DNA of 64,000 nucleotides from Effrenium voratum (Eukaryota; Sar; Dinophyceae; Suessiales; Symbiodiniaceae): the NCBI GenBank assembly GCA_963377175.1, contig CAUJNA010003496.1:1-64000 (forward strand), given 5' to 3'. Below are positions 45,701-55,344 of this stretch, in pieces (the first letter of the stretch is position 1; each line of letters opens with the position of its first letter). The translations under genes were made by a program, and so were the position numbers. A model generated the notes under the pieces. That model was not told the DNA's origin and ran no database searches. It saw nothing but the letters and a program-made list of their open reading frames with translations.

Positions 45701-48700
45701 TTGCTCTGCGCAAGTGCTCGGCCCAAGTGTTCAGCGCAAGTTGCTCTGCGGGCGCATGTGCTCTAAGCAAGAATTGCAGCAAACACAACAACAAGCTTTG
45801 TGCTTTGCCTGCTTTGCGTAGACCATGGTTTGGGTTGGCCGCCCACGCAAGCGCAGAAACCGGTAGGCAGGCAAACAACGCCCGGCACCATGCAGCACTT
45901 CTGCCAGGTGCACGGCGCCGGACGCCGAGCTCATCATCCTCCTTGCTGAGTCGGAGGACGTCCATGGCGCGGCGTCGGGGCAGCCAGGGGCGCCAGGGGC
46001 GCGAGTACTGCCTGGGGCCGGGCGACTCTGGCCGCGACTGGGTGAGGCGGCCAGGCTGGACACCTTTGCCCTGGAGAGGGTCCAGACGACCTTAAGCGCA
46101 CATTCGGAGTCAAAGGAGGAAGTCAAGGACGTGAGTTTCGGGGTGCAGATAGTCCAGCTGGATGAGGCGATGGTCATAGTCCAAGACCTGCTGAAAGAGG
46201 TGGAGTACGGGGAGGAGGAGTTTGAGGCAGACACCGTTCCCTTCATGTTCTTGGACTCTTTGCAGTGGGTCACTTTTACCAGCCTCATGCGCTCACGATA
46301 CAACCTCACTGACATTAGCATGGACGCCCCTTGACAGAAAGGGGGAGGACAAGCTTCTGAAGGTAGGGGGACTGGACTGTTCCTTTGTGGTGGCATCAGC
46401 GTTTCTTCTTTGCAGAGGTGCCACATTGAGCCGACAGGTTGCAACCGTCATTTGGCTCCAATGCTGTCAGCCTTTCATTGCAAAGTCCTTGCGATTGATT
46501 AGGCTCAGCTTTTTTTGACCGGTGATTGCCTGGATCCTTGAAGCAAACAGAGCCCCAGCCATGCCAAAAACTGTTGGAGCCAACTGACCACTGATCAAGA
46601 CCCATTTACCAGTGCAAGACGTGACACAGATACAGGGGCTTTCACTGTGCAAACACAGCTTCAATCCATGAATTTCTCTCAGCTGCATCTTGTCATAGCC
46701 ACATCTGATTATTCACTAACTATATATTCGGCTCGTGCTGTCTCCAAGTTTCTTTCGGCCGGAAGACCCTGGCCCCGGCGCTTGCGCCAAGTTGCCCTTT
46801 CTCTCCTCGAAAGGAGCTGACTGCACCTCGCCCGAGGCTTGTGTGGCCGACCTCGCGCGCCAGCTCGCAGGGTCTGGCCGCTGTGGAGAACTGAAGCCGG
46901 AGGTGGGGGGCATGGGACAAAGCATGAAGTCGAATGGCTAGGGTCCGTGTTTTTCGACACCCTTCTCACCTTGCTTGAAAGGGACGCAAGCAGATCCGCC
47001 GCTTTTAGGGAACGTGCCCAAAGGGGGCTTTTCAAAAGGAGATTCCCCTGAAGATGATATTTTTTGGGTTGCATGTTCATTTGCAGGAATGTAAAATGGC
47101 CGTGACATTTAATGGCCGGAACAGACTCCAAGATGTTTGGACAAGCCAAAGGGCACCAAAGGACAGATGTGTTGAAGGGAGTGTACTCTCGATTTGCCTT
47201 CAGGGGGCCACTGACTCGCTGCAGTGCCTTACCTCGCTGGTCAAAGAGGACGCAGGGAATGTGCTGATCGGCGTGCACGGCATCGAGGGGGACCCCATGG
47301 CCCTGCAGTTCCGCACCCTGTCCTCGAGGCGTCACACAGTCACGTGGCGCAGGGCCCGGACCAGCATGCGCAAAGTCCTTTCTTTTGCAGGGGAGGTCCG
47401 TTCTTATCAAAACCAAGAGCTGGAGGTGATGTTTGTGAAGGTGGTGCAAGAGGTCGTTGCCCTCACTGCCATTTGACAGCATGTGCGCAGGCTGTCAGGC
47501 GTGTTGGCGATATATGCATTGAAGGTGACGGAGAGGCTGGGAAAGACAACTGAAGGGCTGAATGGCTGAGGGCACGGCACTTGCGAAGTCTTTGGGTTGT
47601 GCCAAGAACGTCAGAGCACTCAATTCGTCGACCTGGTCCACTTGTAGGGTGCCTGGCTGCTGTGCGGGGTGGCCACCTTTGTAGGGTTCTCATCATTTGT
47701 CACTGGCTGTTCCCTGACATGGTGTTACAGGCTAGGTGCTTGTTCCTCGCGTCGTGCCCCGTCCGGTTTGCGACACCGCCCCAAGTCGATCTCAACCCCC
47801 GCGCGGGCCGGATCTGGCGATGCGCGAGGCACCGAAAGTCTTGCTGCACCTTGGAAGACTTGGCCCGGATGCACGTGGAGGCGCTGCAGCGGCGCTTCGG
47901 CTTCAGGCGCGGGGGGAGGGGCTGCAAATAGATGGGTCTTGGCAGCCAAAGATGAGAAATCCCTAGCTAATGATGGTCCACACGGCCTTCAGGCGTAAGA
48001 CTCGTCAAGGGCTAGTAAGGGTCACCCTCCAAGGAAGACTGCTGGGTGGTCTGACTCGAGCCTCTGAGTGAGTGGCTCACACTGGCATCAGTGTTGAGGT
48101 CGCACCATCTTCATTTGCCGCTCCTCTAGGGTACTTCTTCATTGTTTGGTGCTTTGGGATTTTCCGTCTTTTGGCTTCTCCGTGAATTTTTGTGGCCTCT
48201 CCGCTCCCCGGATCACTGGGTGATGCCTGCTCCATGGCCTCGTGAGCCAGTAGCATGCAATACTAGATCCTCATTAAGTGTTTCCTTCTAGACTGCTAAG
48301 CATCTTGCGAAGCACCAATTTGCAAGTTTACCTCTTGATGTGGCGGGCCCATCGCTCCAACCCTAGCCAGGGTCCTGATGGAGGAAGTCAGAGGTCTTGC
48401 GCAGGTTGGCGCCTGTTGAATGGGATTGGGATTCCCCGTGCGAAACGGTGCGTTGCTCATGTATGTGGCATGTGCAGTCATCAATCCGTGAACAAAGACT
48501 TTAGATACCCGTCTGGGTGCCTCCTAAGAAAGCAACGGCTATGGCACTAAGGAGCCTTGACCGTGGCACAACATGTTGAAAGCAAGACTCTTCTGAGTCC
48601 CTCTTTGGCACTGCTTCAGCAGTTCAACATTGCTTGCTCTTGCCAGGGAGTATGGCAATGAGGCCTCTTGCAACCACAAGTCCCGTTGTTGCTTCTTTTT

Positions 48701-51700
48701 ACAGGATTCGAACCATTTGTTTTTACGTTGAGAGGGGTTGGTCTTTACTCGTTTCAGCGTCTGAGAGGTCCTACAACCTCTACGGCCACTCCTTTGGTGC
48801 CATGGTTGCCCACAAGATGGCGGAGGTTCTGGAGGCCCAAAACATCAAGGTCACGCTGCTGCTGGGAGACTTCGAGGCCCTGGAGTATACTTTTGATACC
48901 CAAGGAGCAACAGGGATGGTAAAGGCTGGCCCGCGTTTGGTTTGGGTTGGGATTATATAATAGGTGCTTGGGCCCTGGGGGTCTTTTGACAGGCCTCTCA
49001 ACCTGTTTGCAAGGGTGGAACGGGCAGAAAGGACGGCGGAGTGTGCCGAGGGGCCTGAAACATATGGCCCACCCAGGGCTCTGTTCTATATCTACTGAGT
49101 ACTGTTTGTGGGGAAAGTAAAAGGGGGCAGGGAAGAAGGGACGGGTGGGATGAGGGTCTTCTGCGCAAACCAGTTGCCAAACAGCAAACTGAAAACAACA
49201 AACATCCAATCATCCTGCAGCGCTGTCCCGTGTATATTCCATATCCGGCCACATCTTTGTTGCCCCCTTACAACATGCAACATGTGGGCCGCATGATGGA
49301 TGGGCTTTGTTTACACCTGTTCCTTGCGCACTTTGGTGAAGGTGGCGTACCCTCCGGAGCGCTTTATGGCCAGCGAGAGCCAGTTCACTGAGAGGTGCCG
49401 CATGGGCGCCTGGGAGGGCCCAGAGATGGAGGCCTACAAGATCCTTCTGAGGATCGGGGGCGAGATGATTCTGCGGTCGGTGGCTGGCTGGGTGGGTGGT
49501 TTGTCAAATGGTTAGTTGGCCAGAGAGAATGAATTCCAGTCCGCTCTCTCGCTCCATCTCTACTTCCTGCCTACTGTCCAATCAAGAGATGACAAATGAG
49601 AGGCGCGGGAGGAAGAGATGGTTCAATTGATTCGCTGACAATTGCTTGTCCGGGTGAGCGAGTCTTCTCTCTTCATCATCTCTCGTGGCTCAACCCGTCC
49701 CTCTAATTCTCAGCTGTAAGTGAGGGTTGGATGAAGAGATGGCTCAATTTGTTTCATTTGGATGGGAGAGAGAATGGAGAGATGGCTCACCTAACCGCCT
49801 GACCACTAAGTCAATGGGTGTGCACATGATGAAGAGAAAGCCCATCTCGTCCCTTTCCTTCACCGACCATCATTTGTCTGAATGGTAATAGCCAGGATGG
49901 GACAATGAACGCCCGGCCCAATTGATGACTCTTCCAGCCTCAGCGGTCAACCCTTGGAGTCTCCGCCCGTCAATTAATCTCTGCTAATGAATGGAAAAAT
50001 AGGAGATTCGTTGCTCAAGATGTTAGAGAATTAGCTTTATGAATGGCTTCTCCAAGCCATTCCATCCTGGATTTCACTTTATGTATTTGTTGGAACGAAA
50101 CTTGAACGACTTTAAGATGTGAATGAATGGTGAGGAAGAGGTGATTTGGACGCAGTCATGTCCAAGAGTTAACTAACGGGCGCCTTCCTTTCCTCTCCCT
50201 CGCTCGCTTCTAAGATCTGAGAATGGCGAGCGATGTCTCTTCTCTTTTCCAGGTTCCACCTTGAAAGAAACCTTCTGGCCATTTTGGCTCTGACTTTTAC
50301 TGGCCAGTTCAAAGAATGCTTTTCGGAACCGCTGTTAAATCTCCCAAACCAATTCAAAGAAGGGCCTTTGAGTCCCCGTTATGTGTTGGTTTGGGTTTGG
50401 AACCCCGAACTAGTTCAAGCACGCCTTTTAGCCCGCTCGTGCGGCAGGAGGCACATGTTCTCCCACCGGGAGGACGCGGAATACTGCGAGCAGCTTCTGC
50501 GTTCGTCCGATGTGAGGAGGCGGATGTCGCATTCCGTATTCCAGGGAGAGGGAGGCGAGTCTGTAGACCATTCTCAAGATTTTCGCTTTTCCCTCGTTTG
50601 GGTGGCCAACATTACAGCACCTTTTGGAAAGGCAACTTAAATCGAGCTTCCTTTTTGTTGGATGTTTGAAGGGGACGTATGGGGAGCCCCGTAAACGACA
50701 ACCAACACTCAAGGGTCCCGGCCTTGAACTTTCCACGGGCCCAATTTGTACCCGCCAAGGCCGGAGCATGCCCGGGAGAAACCAACATGAGTTGAGTTAT
50801 TGATGGAGGGTCCTGAACCCAATGTCCTGAAACTAGAAAGGATGTGATGTGCCGACAGCCGAGATTCAATGACCTCCTTTGAAGTTACCAGGGTCGCCAA
50901 CATTACCGAATGGGAGCCTGCAGGCGCTTCTTTTTGAGCAGCACCTGAGCAGAGAGCTCTTTGAGCTTTTAAGCCTGTGATGGCTCATTGGAGTGTGGGT
51001 TCTCCACAGTAAGTGAGATTGGGGAAGGGTTTCGAGTCGAGGCTTTCTTTCCGGTTTTCCCTTGTTTCTTTTTAAACTGGCCACGAAACAGGCACCACAC
51101 CTCAAACACAGCAGTCCTCATGGCTTGCTTGGAGTCCGGCCATCAGGCGTGAGAATGAGATGAAGGGCTTCGTCCTGACTCAGGCGCCGAAGCCCGTCCA
51201 TGGGCTGGTTTCCGTCTTTCTTGCTTGGGAATCAACCCCAAACAAGTTCACCCTCTCTCAAGTTCAACTGGAAGCTTCCCAGGTGCCCCTTTTGAAGAGG
51301 AGAGTTTTAAACCAAGCTTGTGCTGGGAGCTTTCCATGTTAGCCTGAGGGAGGCCAAACAAAGATACAGCCAGATTGTGCTGTGCGTGCCACAGACATTG
51401 GAAATACATGGGGGGGAGGGGGTTGCAAACACCAGCCACTTTTGAAGTCTAAGCAATCAGGCCCTCACCCCCTTTAATGGGGAACCAGAAGGAAGTTGTT
51501 TAAACAACAGGTGTTTAGACATGTTGCAACATGGATTGCCCACGGGCGAGGCCAGGCCAAGCAGCATGCCCATGGAAAGCTACTGCACCATGATCCAGGA
51601 GACTGGGCTCGTTTTTGACTGCCAGGAATAGGCATCCTTTGCAGTTCGTTTCGGCAGAAAATAGGTGGCCGCAGCTTTAGAACTAGTCATTTAGCAGTGC

Positions 51701-52918
51701 CACGTTTTTCAAAAGGACGCCTGCTAGGGCTTCCAGGTTTGCCACACCTCCCATGGCGAACCCGAAGTGAGGTAAGTTGACGCAGTCACGGGCATTTTTT
51801 TTCTAGGGGCTTAAATGCAACCAAGGGGGGTTCGGAGAAGTCTCAAGGGCATGACTGCGGTTTTCGTGAGTTCCAACTCGTGGTCCTCCCCCTTTTGGTG
51901 TCTTCGCCTCCGAAACGCAGGACTTCGCGGCGAACATGGGCTTTCATGAGGAGCTGGTCAAGAACAGCTCCCAACCCGCCGCTGCCCTGAGCCTCGTCGC
52001 GAGGGTGTAGCGGGTCTCAAGGTAGGCTGAGGCTTGGCAGCCGTTTTGGATTTGAAGGGAAGCGAAATAAAATGGGGTTCTCCACTTGTCCCCCCTACGC
52101 CGTTTTGGAATTTCAAGTCCAGCGGATCTTCCCTCTTTGCTCCAGTTTTCCCTTTGGATTCTCCACGACTGGTCGTTACATGAAAAGCCCTCACAAAACG
52201 CACCCCAGGGTCCTGAATTTGAATTGTTGAAGCCAATCCTGTGGATGGATAATATCCTCACGAGGTTTCCCACAGGGCTTCATGCAGTGCGGATTATGTC
52301 TGCACTGGGCACTCCAGAAATCAAGGTGGAACACACCGCAACGCCAACCGCTTTGAGGGAGTCTCATGGCCTTTTGCTCAGGCCGCTGCCGGGCTTCTTC
52401 GCGGAGCACAGTTACGAGCCCCGGCGCCTCGGGAAGGCCACGCTCTTTGTGAGCGCCAGTCCGGAGTTCTCCTGCTGCGTGGAGGTGCGGAGATTTTGGC
52501 GGTTCGAGCAACTGCAAACCTGGGGCCCCTCGGCCCCTCGACAGTGGTGGCCAGACCATGTGACCAGGAGAAAAACAAGGGCGCCCTTGTCAGCCCGACC
52601 CGGTTGGCAAAGTGGCCGCAGTTTGGGATTTGCATTTCTTGTTTCAGCGCCCAACGACTCGCAGAAAGCATCTTCGAGTTCTAGATAGACTGTCTGCTTG
52701 AGTCTGAATGCCCACAATCAAAACCAGGATACTCGGCTTGCGTTTTTAAGATCTTTCCATTTGGTAAGACCTCTTTAAGAGGTTTTGATTGACAGGTTAA
52801 CAAGCAGTACTACGAAGAGCTGCAAGTTGTGCACGAGCCCAGTCACGAGCACTACAACTTGCTGGAAAGTGAGGAGGTGATTCCCCAGAAGGTTTTGGAA
52901 GTTTTGGGTTTCGCGTAG
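16338..52918 (+). CDS. Hybrid NRPS/PKS megasynthase gene (A-T-KS-AT*-ACP-TE), BurA-like
   Basis: One + strand gene is split into more than 35 short exons. Joining exons at AG acceptors and GT/GC/GA donors gives continuous protein across each domain, for example [14 protein letters not shown] to PMVTVGGL in the A domain. Domain order is adenylation (16338-27062), thiolation T1 (28190-29583), ketosynthase (29953-38607), a weak acyltransferase-like segment (39372-42799), ACP (45908-46905) and thioesterase (47212-52918), ending at TAG 52916-52918. It would activate an acid as its adenylate, load T1, extend it once and release it. The order resembles BurA, which in bacteria loads DMSP and makes gonyol; gonyol is a known dinoflagellate metabolite. 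That link is inference: substrate residues cannot be read reliably and no ketoreductase was found. The first exon(s) and some linker exons are missing from my model, so the coordinates are for the recognised span only. Confidence 0.8.
17440..17945 (+). repeat. About 105-bp tandem repeat, 4-5 units, in an early intron
   Basis: Units share GTCACATGGGGCTCTTAA, GCGTGGAAGGAGAACACAAAC, TCTGACGTCGGCTGCAGGGT and TTTTTTGCCTAG in the same order and similar spacing. The units diverge from one another, so the array is old. It lies between exons at 17289 and about 19242. Confidence 0.75.
24780..24936 (+). repeat. C/A-rich microsatellite and CACATG hexamer array
   Basis: CCCACACC-type repeats (24787-24860) run into a hexamer array of CACATG/CAGATG units (24867-24930). 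It lies in the intron after 24632. Confidence 0.8.
27924..29583 (+). CDS. Thiolation domain T1 and its preceding linker exon
   Basis: A linker exon at about 27924-28004 reads [20 protein letters not shown], of unknown role. The carrier domain is on about 28208-28336 ([18 protein letters not shown] then [11 protein letters not shown]), 28851-28910 ([20 protein letters not shown]) and 29523 to about 29583 ([13 protein letters not shown]). LALTSLQ lines up with the carrier-protein motif LGxDSL: the phosphopantetheine-bearing Ser is present but the Asp before it is Thr. The 28336/28851 junction uses a GA donor. It sits between the A and KS domains, as expected for the loading carrier. Whether the Thr lowers modification by the transferase is not known. 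Confidence 0.65.
29953..38607 (+). CDS. Ketosynthase (KS) domain exons
   Basis: It performs the decarboxylative condensation. Exons: about 29953-30016, 30203 to about 30297 ([16 protein letters not shown]), 30477-30598 ([20 protein letters not shown]), 30979-31013 (35 nt, [11 protein letters not shown]), 31563 to about 31682, 31763-31865 ([19 protein letters not shown]), 32647-32746 ([20 protein letters not shown]), 33019-33137 ([20 protein letters not shown]), 34430-34511, 34728-34847 ([19 protein letters not shown]), 37138-37188 ([15 protein letters not shown]), 37920-37995 and 38456-38607 ([17 protein letters not shown]). The Cys-His-His triad is complete (DAACGSS, EAHGTGT, NVGHLE). The usual GTNAH near the end is GTIGT here; that His is not part of the triad. 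One linker between 33137 and 34430 is unassigned. The 34848-37137 intron holds 2.3 kb of simple repeats and an AT-rich island. Confidence 0.9.
30428..30455 (+). repeat. (CT)n microsatellite before a KS exon
   Basis: A CT run stands about 20 nt before the KS exon acceptor at 30476 and may act as its polypyrimidine tract. Confidence 0.6.
34943..35085 (+). repeat. (CGTG)n/(TG)n microsatellite
   Basis: About 100 bp of GTGC/GTGT tetramers pass into about 40 bp of pure TG in the 2.3-kb KS intron. Cys/Val-rich frames here are artefacts of the repeat. Confidence 0.95.
35182..35244 (-). other. tRNA-like relic
   Basis: On the minus strand, GGTGGTA and TACCACC form a perfect 7-bp acceptor-like stem around 49 nt. 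Those nt contain a D-arm-like AGTAACGGTTAGTTG and a TTCAAAT loop. The T stem does not pair and there is no room for a normal anticodon arm (63 nt in all), so this is not a functional tRNA. A tRNA-derived SINE relic is the likeliest reading. Confidence 0.3.
35515..35660 (+). repeat. GGGGAAGG purine tract and (TA)n
   Basis: A pure purine run of about 65 bp (35521-35592) is followed at 35624-35656 by (TA)n. It belongs to the KS intron. Confidence 0.85.
35800..36800. other. AT-rich island in the KS intron
   Basis: For about 1 kb the sequence is visibly AT-rich (TTTAAATTATC, AATTCCAATTCAATTCC, TATATA runs), unlike the roughly balanced sequence on both sides. It includes (TA)n with TATG at 36739-36770. 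No frame carries a motif; the 104-codon minus-strand frame at 36401-36715 is Leu/Phe-rich and unconvincing. I see no gene. Confidence 0.6.
39372..42799 (+). CDS. Post-KS linker and acyltransferase-like segment with Cys in place of Ser
   Basis: Exon about 39380-39475 reads [20 protein letters not shown], a helical linker. A short exon near 41080-41125 reads [14 protein letters not shown], similar to the PVFR region before an AT core. Exons about 42270-42361 ([20 protein letters not shown]) and 42716-42799 ([20 protein letters not shown]) join through a GC donor at 42362 to give [16 protein letters not shown]. This matches the AT pattern W-G-x-x-P-D-x-V-x-G-H-S-L-G. The nucleophilic Ser is replaced by Cys and the following Gly by Pro. 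No GQG start motif or C-terminal AT motifs were found. It may be a diverged, inactive or re-purposed AT; an external AT could supply the extender. Confidence 0.55.
40722..40845 (+). repeat. 12-bp CCCACTTGTCTG minisatellite
   Basis: About seven near-perfect 12-bp copies (40728-40800) are followed by decayed CTTGTCTCCC units to about 40845, with a last echo near 40880. There are no unique spacers, so it is not CRISPR-like. Confidence 0.9.
41610..41752 (+). repeat. (CA)n with AATGCACACAGACA interruptions
   Basis: CA dinucleotide tracts are broken by a recurring AATGCACACAGAC word about every 35 bp, giving a higher-order repeat. Confidence 0.85.
42574..42700 (+). repeat. CCCCACC/CCCCGCC microsatellite
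   Basis: A cytosine-rich tract (ACCCCACCCC units) ends about 15 nt before the AT-like exon acceptor at 42715. The complementary strand is G-rich with runs of 3-5 G. Confidence 0.9.
42976..43632 (+). repeat. About 650-bp polypyrimidine tract
   Basis: The + strand is almost pure C/T: CTCTTCCTC units (43080-43240), then about 18 copies of CTTTCG (43376-43480), then TTTCTTTC runs. Ser/Phe/Leu frames here are artefacts. It lies in the 3.1-kb intron before the ACP exon. Confidence 0.95.
43684..43996 (+). repeat. About 14-bp CTTGCACGAGCCAA minisatellite
   Basis: About twenty units of 13-15 bp, CGAGCCAACTTGCA with TACA/CCAG variants, run tandemly. Their Thr/Ser/His-rich frames are repeat artefacts. 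Confidence 0.9.
44077..44380 (+). repeat. About 70-bp tandem repeat, four units plus a partial
   Basis: Each unit has CTCTGCGGGGATTGGCGTGG, CAAAAACTGAGGAC, ACGATTTCTGATT and GCCCGCGCGA in order. Units three and four carry deletions. Confidence 0.9.
44428..44500 (+). other. tRNA-like (SINE-like) segment
   Basis: GTCTCGTGGTTACGTGCCTG resembles a box A/D-arm and CGGGCTCGAATCTTGC a box B/T-arm, about 40 nt apart. The acceptor ends do not pair well, so it is not a convincing tRNA gene. A tRNA-derived SINE head is possible. Confidence 0.3.
45145..45370 (+). repeat. Polypurine tract
   Basis: About 220 bp of nearly pure A/G (GAAAGAG, GGAAAGAAAAAG) lie in the same intron as the 650-bp polypyrimidine tract and on the same strand. 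Confidence 0.85.
45908..46905 (+). CDS. Acyl carrier protein (ACP) domain
   Basis: A long exon (about 45915 to 46323) reads through a spacer ([17 protein letters not shown], Gly/Ala-rich) into a carrier domain: [19 protein letters not shown] then [23 protein letters not shown] carries the phosphopantetheine serine. The stretch 46131-46148 could be mistaken for a GT...AG intron but stays in frame. A second exon at about 46760-46905 reads [16 protein letters not shown], matching the last helix of carrier domains. This is the second carrier of the synthase and stands just before the thioesterase. Confidence 0.8.
47212..52918 (+). CDS. Thioesterase (TE) domain and gene end
   Basis: It releases the product from the ACP. 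Exons: about 47212-47327 ([19 protein letters not shown], first strands and oxyanion region), about 47790-47906 ([20 protein letters not shown]), 48768 to about 48890 ([20 protein letters not shown] with the GxSxG nucleophile), about 49331-49480 ([20 protein letters not shown], lid region), about 50455-50560 ([20 protein letters not shown]), 51921-52004, 52382-52484 ([20 protein letters not shown]) and 52796-52918 ([19 protein letters not shown]). The last exon carries the catalytic His in SHEHYN and ends VLEVLGFA then TAG. The order matches type I synthase thioesterases, with hydrolytic or cyclising release both possible. A later polyadenylation signal is not recognisable, as is usual in dinoflagellates. 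Confidence 0.85.
49560..50130 (+). repeat. Intron with recurring GAAGAGATGGCTCAATT words
   Basis: AGAGATGGYTCAATT or close variants occur at about 49614, 49733 and 49776, with GTCCCTYTC words between, suggesting an old tandem duplication of about 120 bp. No exon is seen here; it lies between TE exons at about 49480 and 50455. Confidence 0.45.
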
Positions 52919-53530
52919 TGGCCTTGTAAAGATTGTGCGACGGGCCTGCACAGATTTCTTTCTCATGTCGGCGTTGGTTCTCCAAATGACCAAGTTTGGC
53001 TGAACTTGTACAGATCCGCTGACAAGTTTAGGTGCGCATGCCTCTGCTGGTTTCTGAACTTACCGGCAGCGATTTCGCTCGCACTCGCAGAGACCCGAGG
53101 TCAACTTCTCTGAGGCAAGCATCTCTTTGAGGCCGACTCATCATTACTGGGGATCCCGCATTTCAGATTGGCGTATTTTTCAAACTCAAACTTAATGCAG
53201 GCTGTCACAGCGGTCACCGGCTTTCAGGCAAGACTGAACCGGGCCGTGTAAAGCTTGTGCAACTGGCCGGCACAGATGTTATATATGTATTTGCTGGCTT
53301 TGGTTCTCCCATCAGGTTTGGAACCCGCGTGTCTAGACCTGCATGGCTTGAACTTGTAGAGTTTGCCCAACGGCAGTGTAAATAGGGTTTGCGTCACTGG
53401 TTTCAATGCAAACTGGAAGAGCTTTTGCTTGCACCCGCAAAGAGCCAGGATGAGTTCTGAACGTCGAACATCTCTAGAGGCCACATCATTGATTGAGATG
53501 TGATTGATTTCCTAAATCTAAGAGCTGCCA
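52919..53530 (+). repeat. Diverged duplication just 3' of the synthase
   Basis: Bases about 52920-53160 and 53240-53500 share GTAAAGMTTGTGCRAC, GGCCKGCACAGAT, TTGGTTCTCC, CTCGCA..AGA and GAGGCC in order. Nothing coding is visible. Confidence 0.5.
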
Positions 53531-54760
53531 CACGGTGCAGCTGACCCCGAATGAAAACGTATGATCCATTCGGAGCCGTGCAGGATCATTTAGGGTTTCA
53601 AGTTTGTGCAGGTTCGACGTATGTTTTCTCTGTGGCTTTGTTTTTCTTGTGTTGAGTTTCGCTTAGTTATTGTCTTATCTATTGTCTTATCGCCTTTACG
53701 CAACCGCTCCGTCCTCTTTCCCACGGCCGAGCTGCCTCAGCATCAACGACAACACAGCCATGATGCAAATGGTTTGATTGCATACATACCTCGCAACAGA
53801 CTGAAACACAAAGCACACACAATGAAGAGCGCGCAACAAAAAGCCTTGAAACACTTGCAGCAGGAAGCATGAACATGGTGCTGCCCATGCTGCAAACCAA
53901 CGCTGCCGGGGATAAGGCACCAGGGTAGAATCGAGCCTCAAGCAGGGTTAATATCTTGACACTTTTCCACCACTGGTACCCGAAATGACATGCGGGAGTG
54001 TAGGAAAGAGTGTCTAATGTAACAATTGAATCCTTTGTTACAATAGAGCAAACGCGATCAACTGTCCGTACGCCAAACTGGTCACTACTACTAGCAACGC
54101 AGCCAGGAGGATGCAAAGGGTGTTGATTACATAAATACAAAGCTGACAATTCGAATGATGCAGCGGGTAGACTAAAGATGTAAACCTTCGACTAGAAAAT
54201 GCATCACCTGCATGGAATAAAGCCCTTTTCGGGCGCCTGCAGCAAGGGGTCGGTCTCTATGTGTGTAGAATCAAAGGCAGTTTAGAAGAACTCTCGTGTT
54301 ACGGCACTAATTGAAAGGTAGTCTTGCCAACAGATAGGATGAACAAAGAATGAATGCATGCGAGTAAACATGCGTGGGCATGTGGCGGGGGAGTAGAAAC
54401 CATTGGGCCTTGTCTTATTGAAAGCTTAGCAAGCTTCGGACCCGTGCCGCGGACGCGCGTGCTTGCTTTTCGCGCCACAGCAGTTTTGCGTGACACGCGC
54501 TTCGCTTCGACAAGCTGGGGTACAGATTGCGTGGCAGAGGCGGCCGCAGCATTTTGGCAACGATGGCAAGGATGTGTCGCACAGCTCATTGGCACGGACG
54601 TGCAAACTGGCGCATGCAGATTTGAAGGTCAAGTGCAAATTTTGTGGCAGGCGCGTCGCTTTCGCAAGGTCAAGCGCAGATTTTGTGGCAGTCACAAGCT
54701 TGTGGCAGCTGCAGCACTTTCATAGGAAGAAGATCGCCCGTGGCTCGGCAGGCAGATACA
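53531..54760. other. No gene recognised
   Basis: Only short frames without motifs are present. Bases 54590-54715 contain two copies of a GCAGATTTTGTGGCAG-type word, making a small local repeat. Confidence 0.4.
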
Positions 54761-54764
54761 TAGG

Positions 54765-55005
54765 TAGATGATATATATATATATAGATACGTAAATGGCC
54801 AGATGGATGGATTGGTGGATGGATGTATGGACACATTGCCAGCTGGATGGTTAGACAAATAAATAGATAGTTATATAGACAGAGTGAGAGATAGATAGCT
54901 AGACAGGTAGACTAAGAGGCAGGCAGACAGACAGACAGATATATAGATAGATAGACGGATATACTGATTGCTAGATAGATCGGTGGGTAGATACAAGGGA
55001 AGGAT
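54765..55005 (+). repeat. (GATA)n/(GACA)n microsatellite
   Basis: Tracts of TATA, GGATGGAT and AGATAGATAGAC/CAGACAGACAGA tetramers run for about 240 bp. No gene overlaps. Confidence 0.9.
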
Positions 55006-55344
55006 GGAAAGACGAATGAATTTTTGATCTTTCCATTGCTTGCTTGATGCTGGCAAGAAAAGATAGAGGAGAGACACCGACGGTGTGTGGGGCGAGGGGC
55101 TGACACACAGCTTCATTTGCGTAGAGGATATCTTTGGCGAATCTGGGTCAGTATCCACTAAGGTCCATGGACATCAATTCAAAAGTGGCATGTGAAAGAA
55201 ACGGAAAATCAGAAGCGGCAATTTTCCCATGTCCATTCATATGGGTTCCCACCTTTTGGAGCTTCAGAGAAACCCATCGCCAAAGCTGGATGCCATTCGA
55301 CTGCGCTCGACGAACCCCCATCCGCTGTTTTGGCTCCAGCACCG

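Noticed and set aside
46131..46148. An 18-nt GT...AG intron before the ACP
   Set aside because: It is far too short to splice and stays in frame with coding sequence on both sides.
16338..52918. Bacterial gene cluster or contamination
   Set aside because: The domain-coding segments are split by many introns with consistent AG acceptors, and a dinoflagellate spliced leader is present in the same window.
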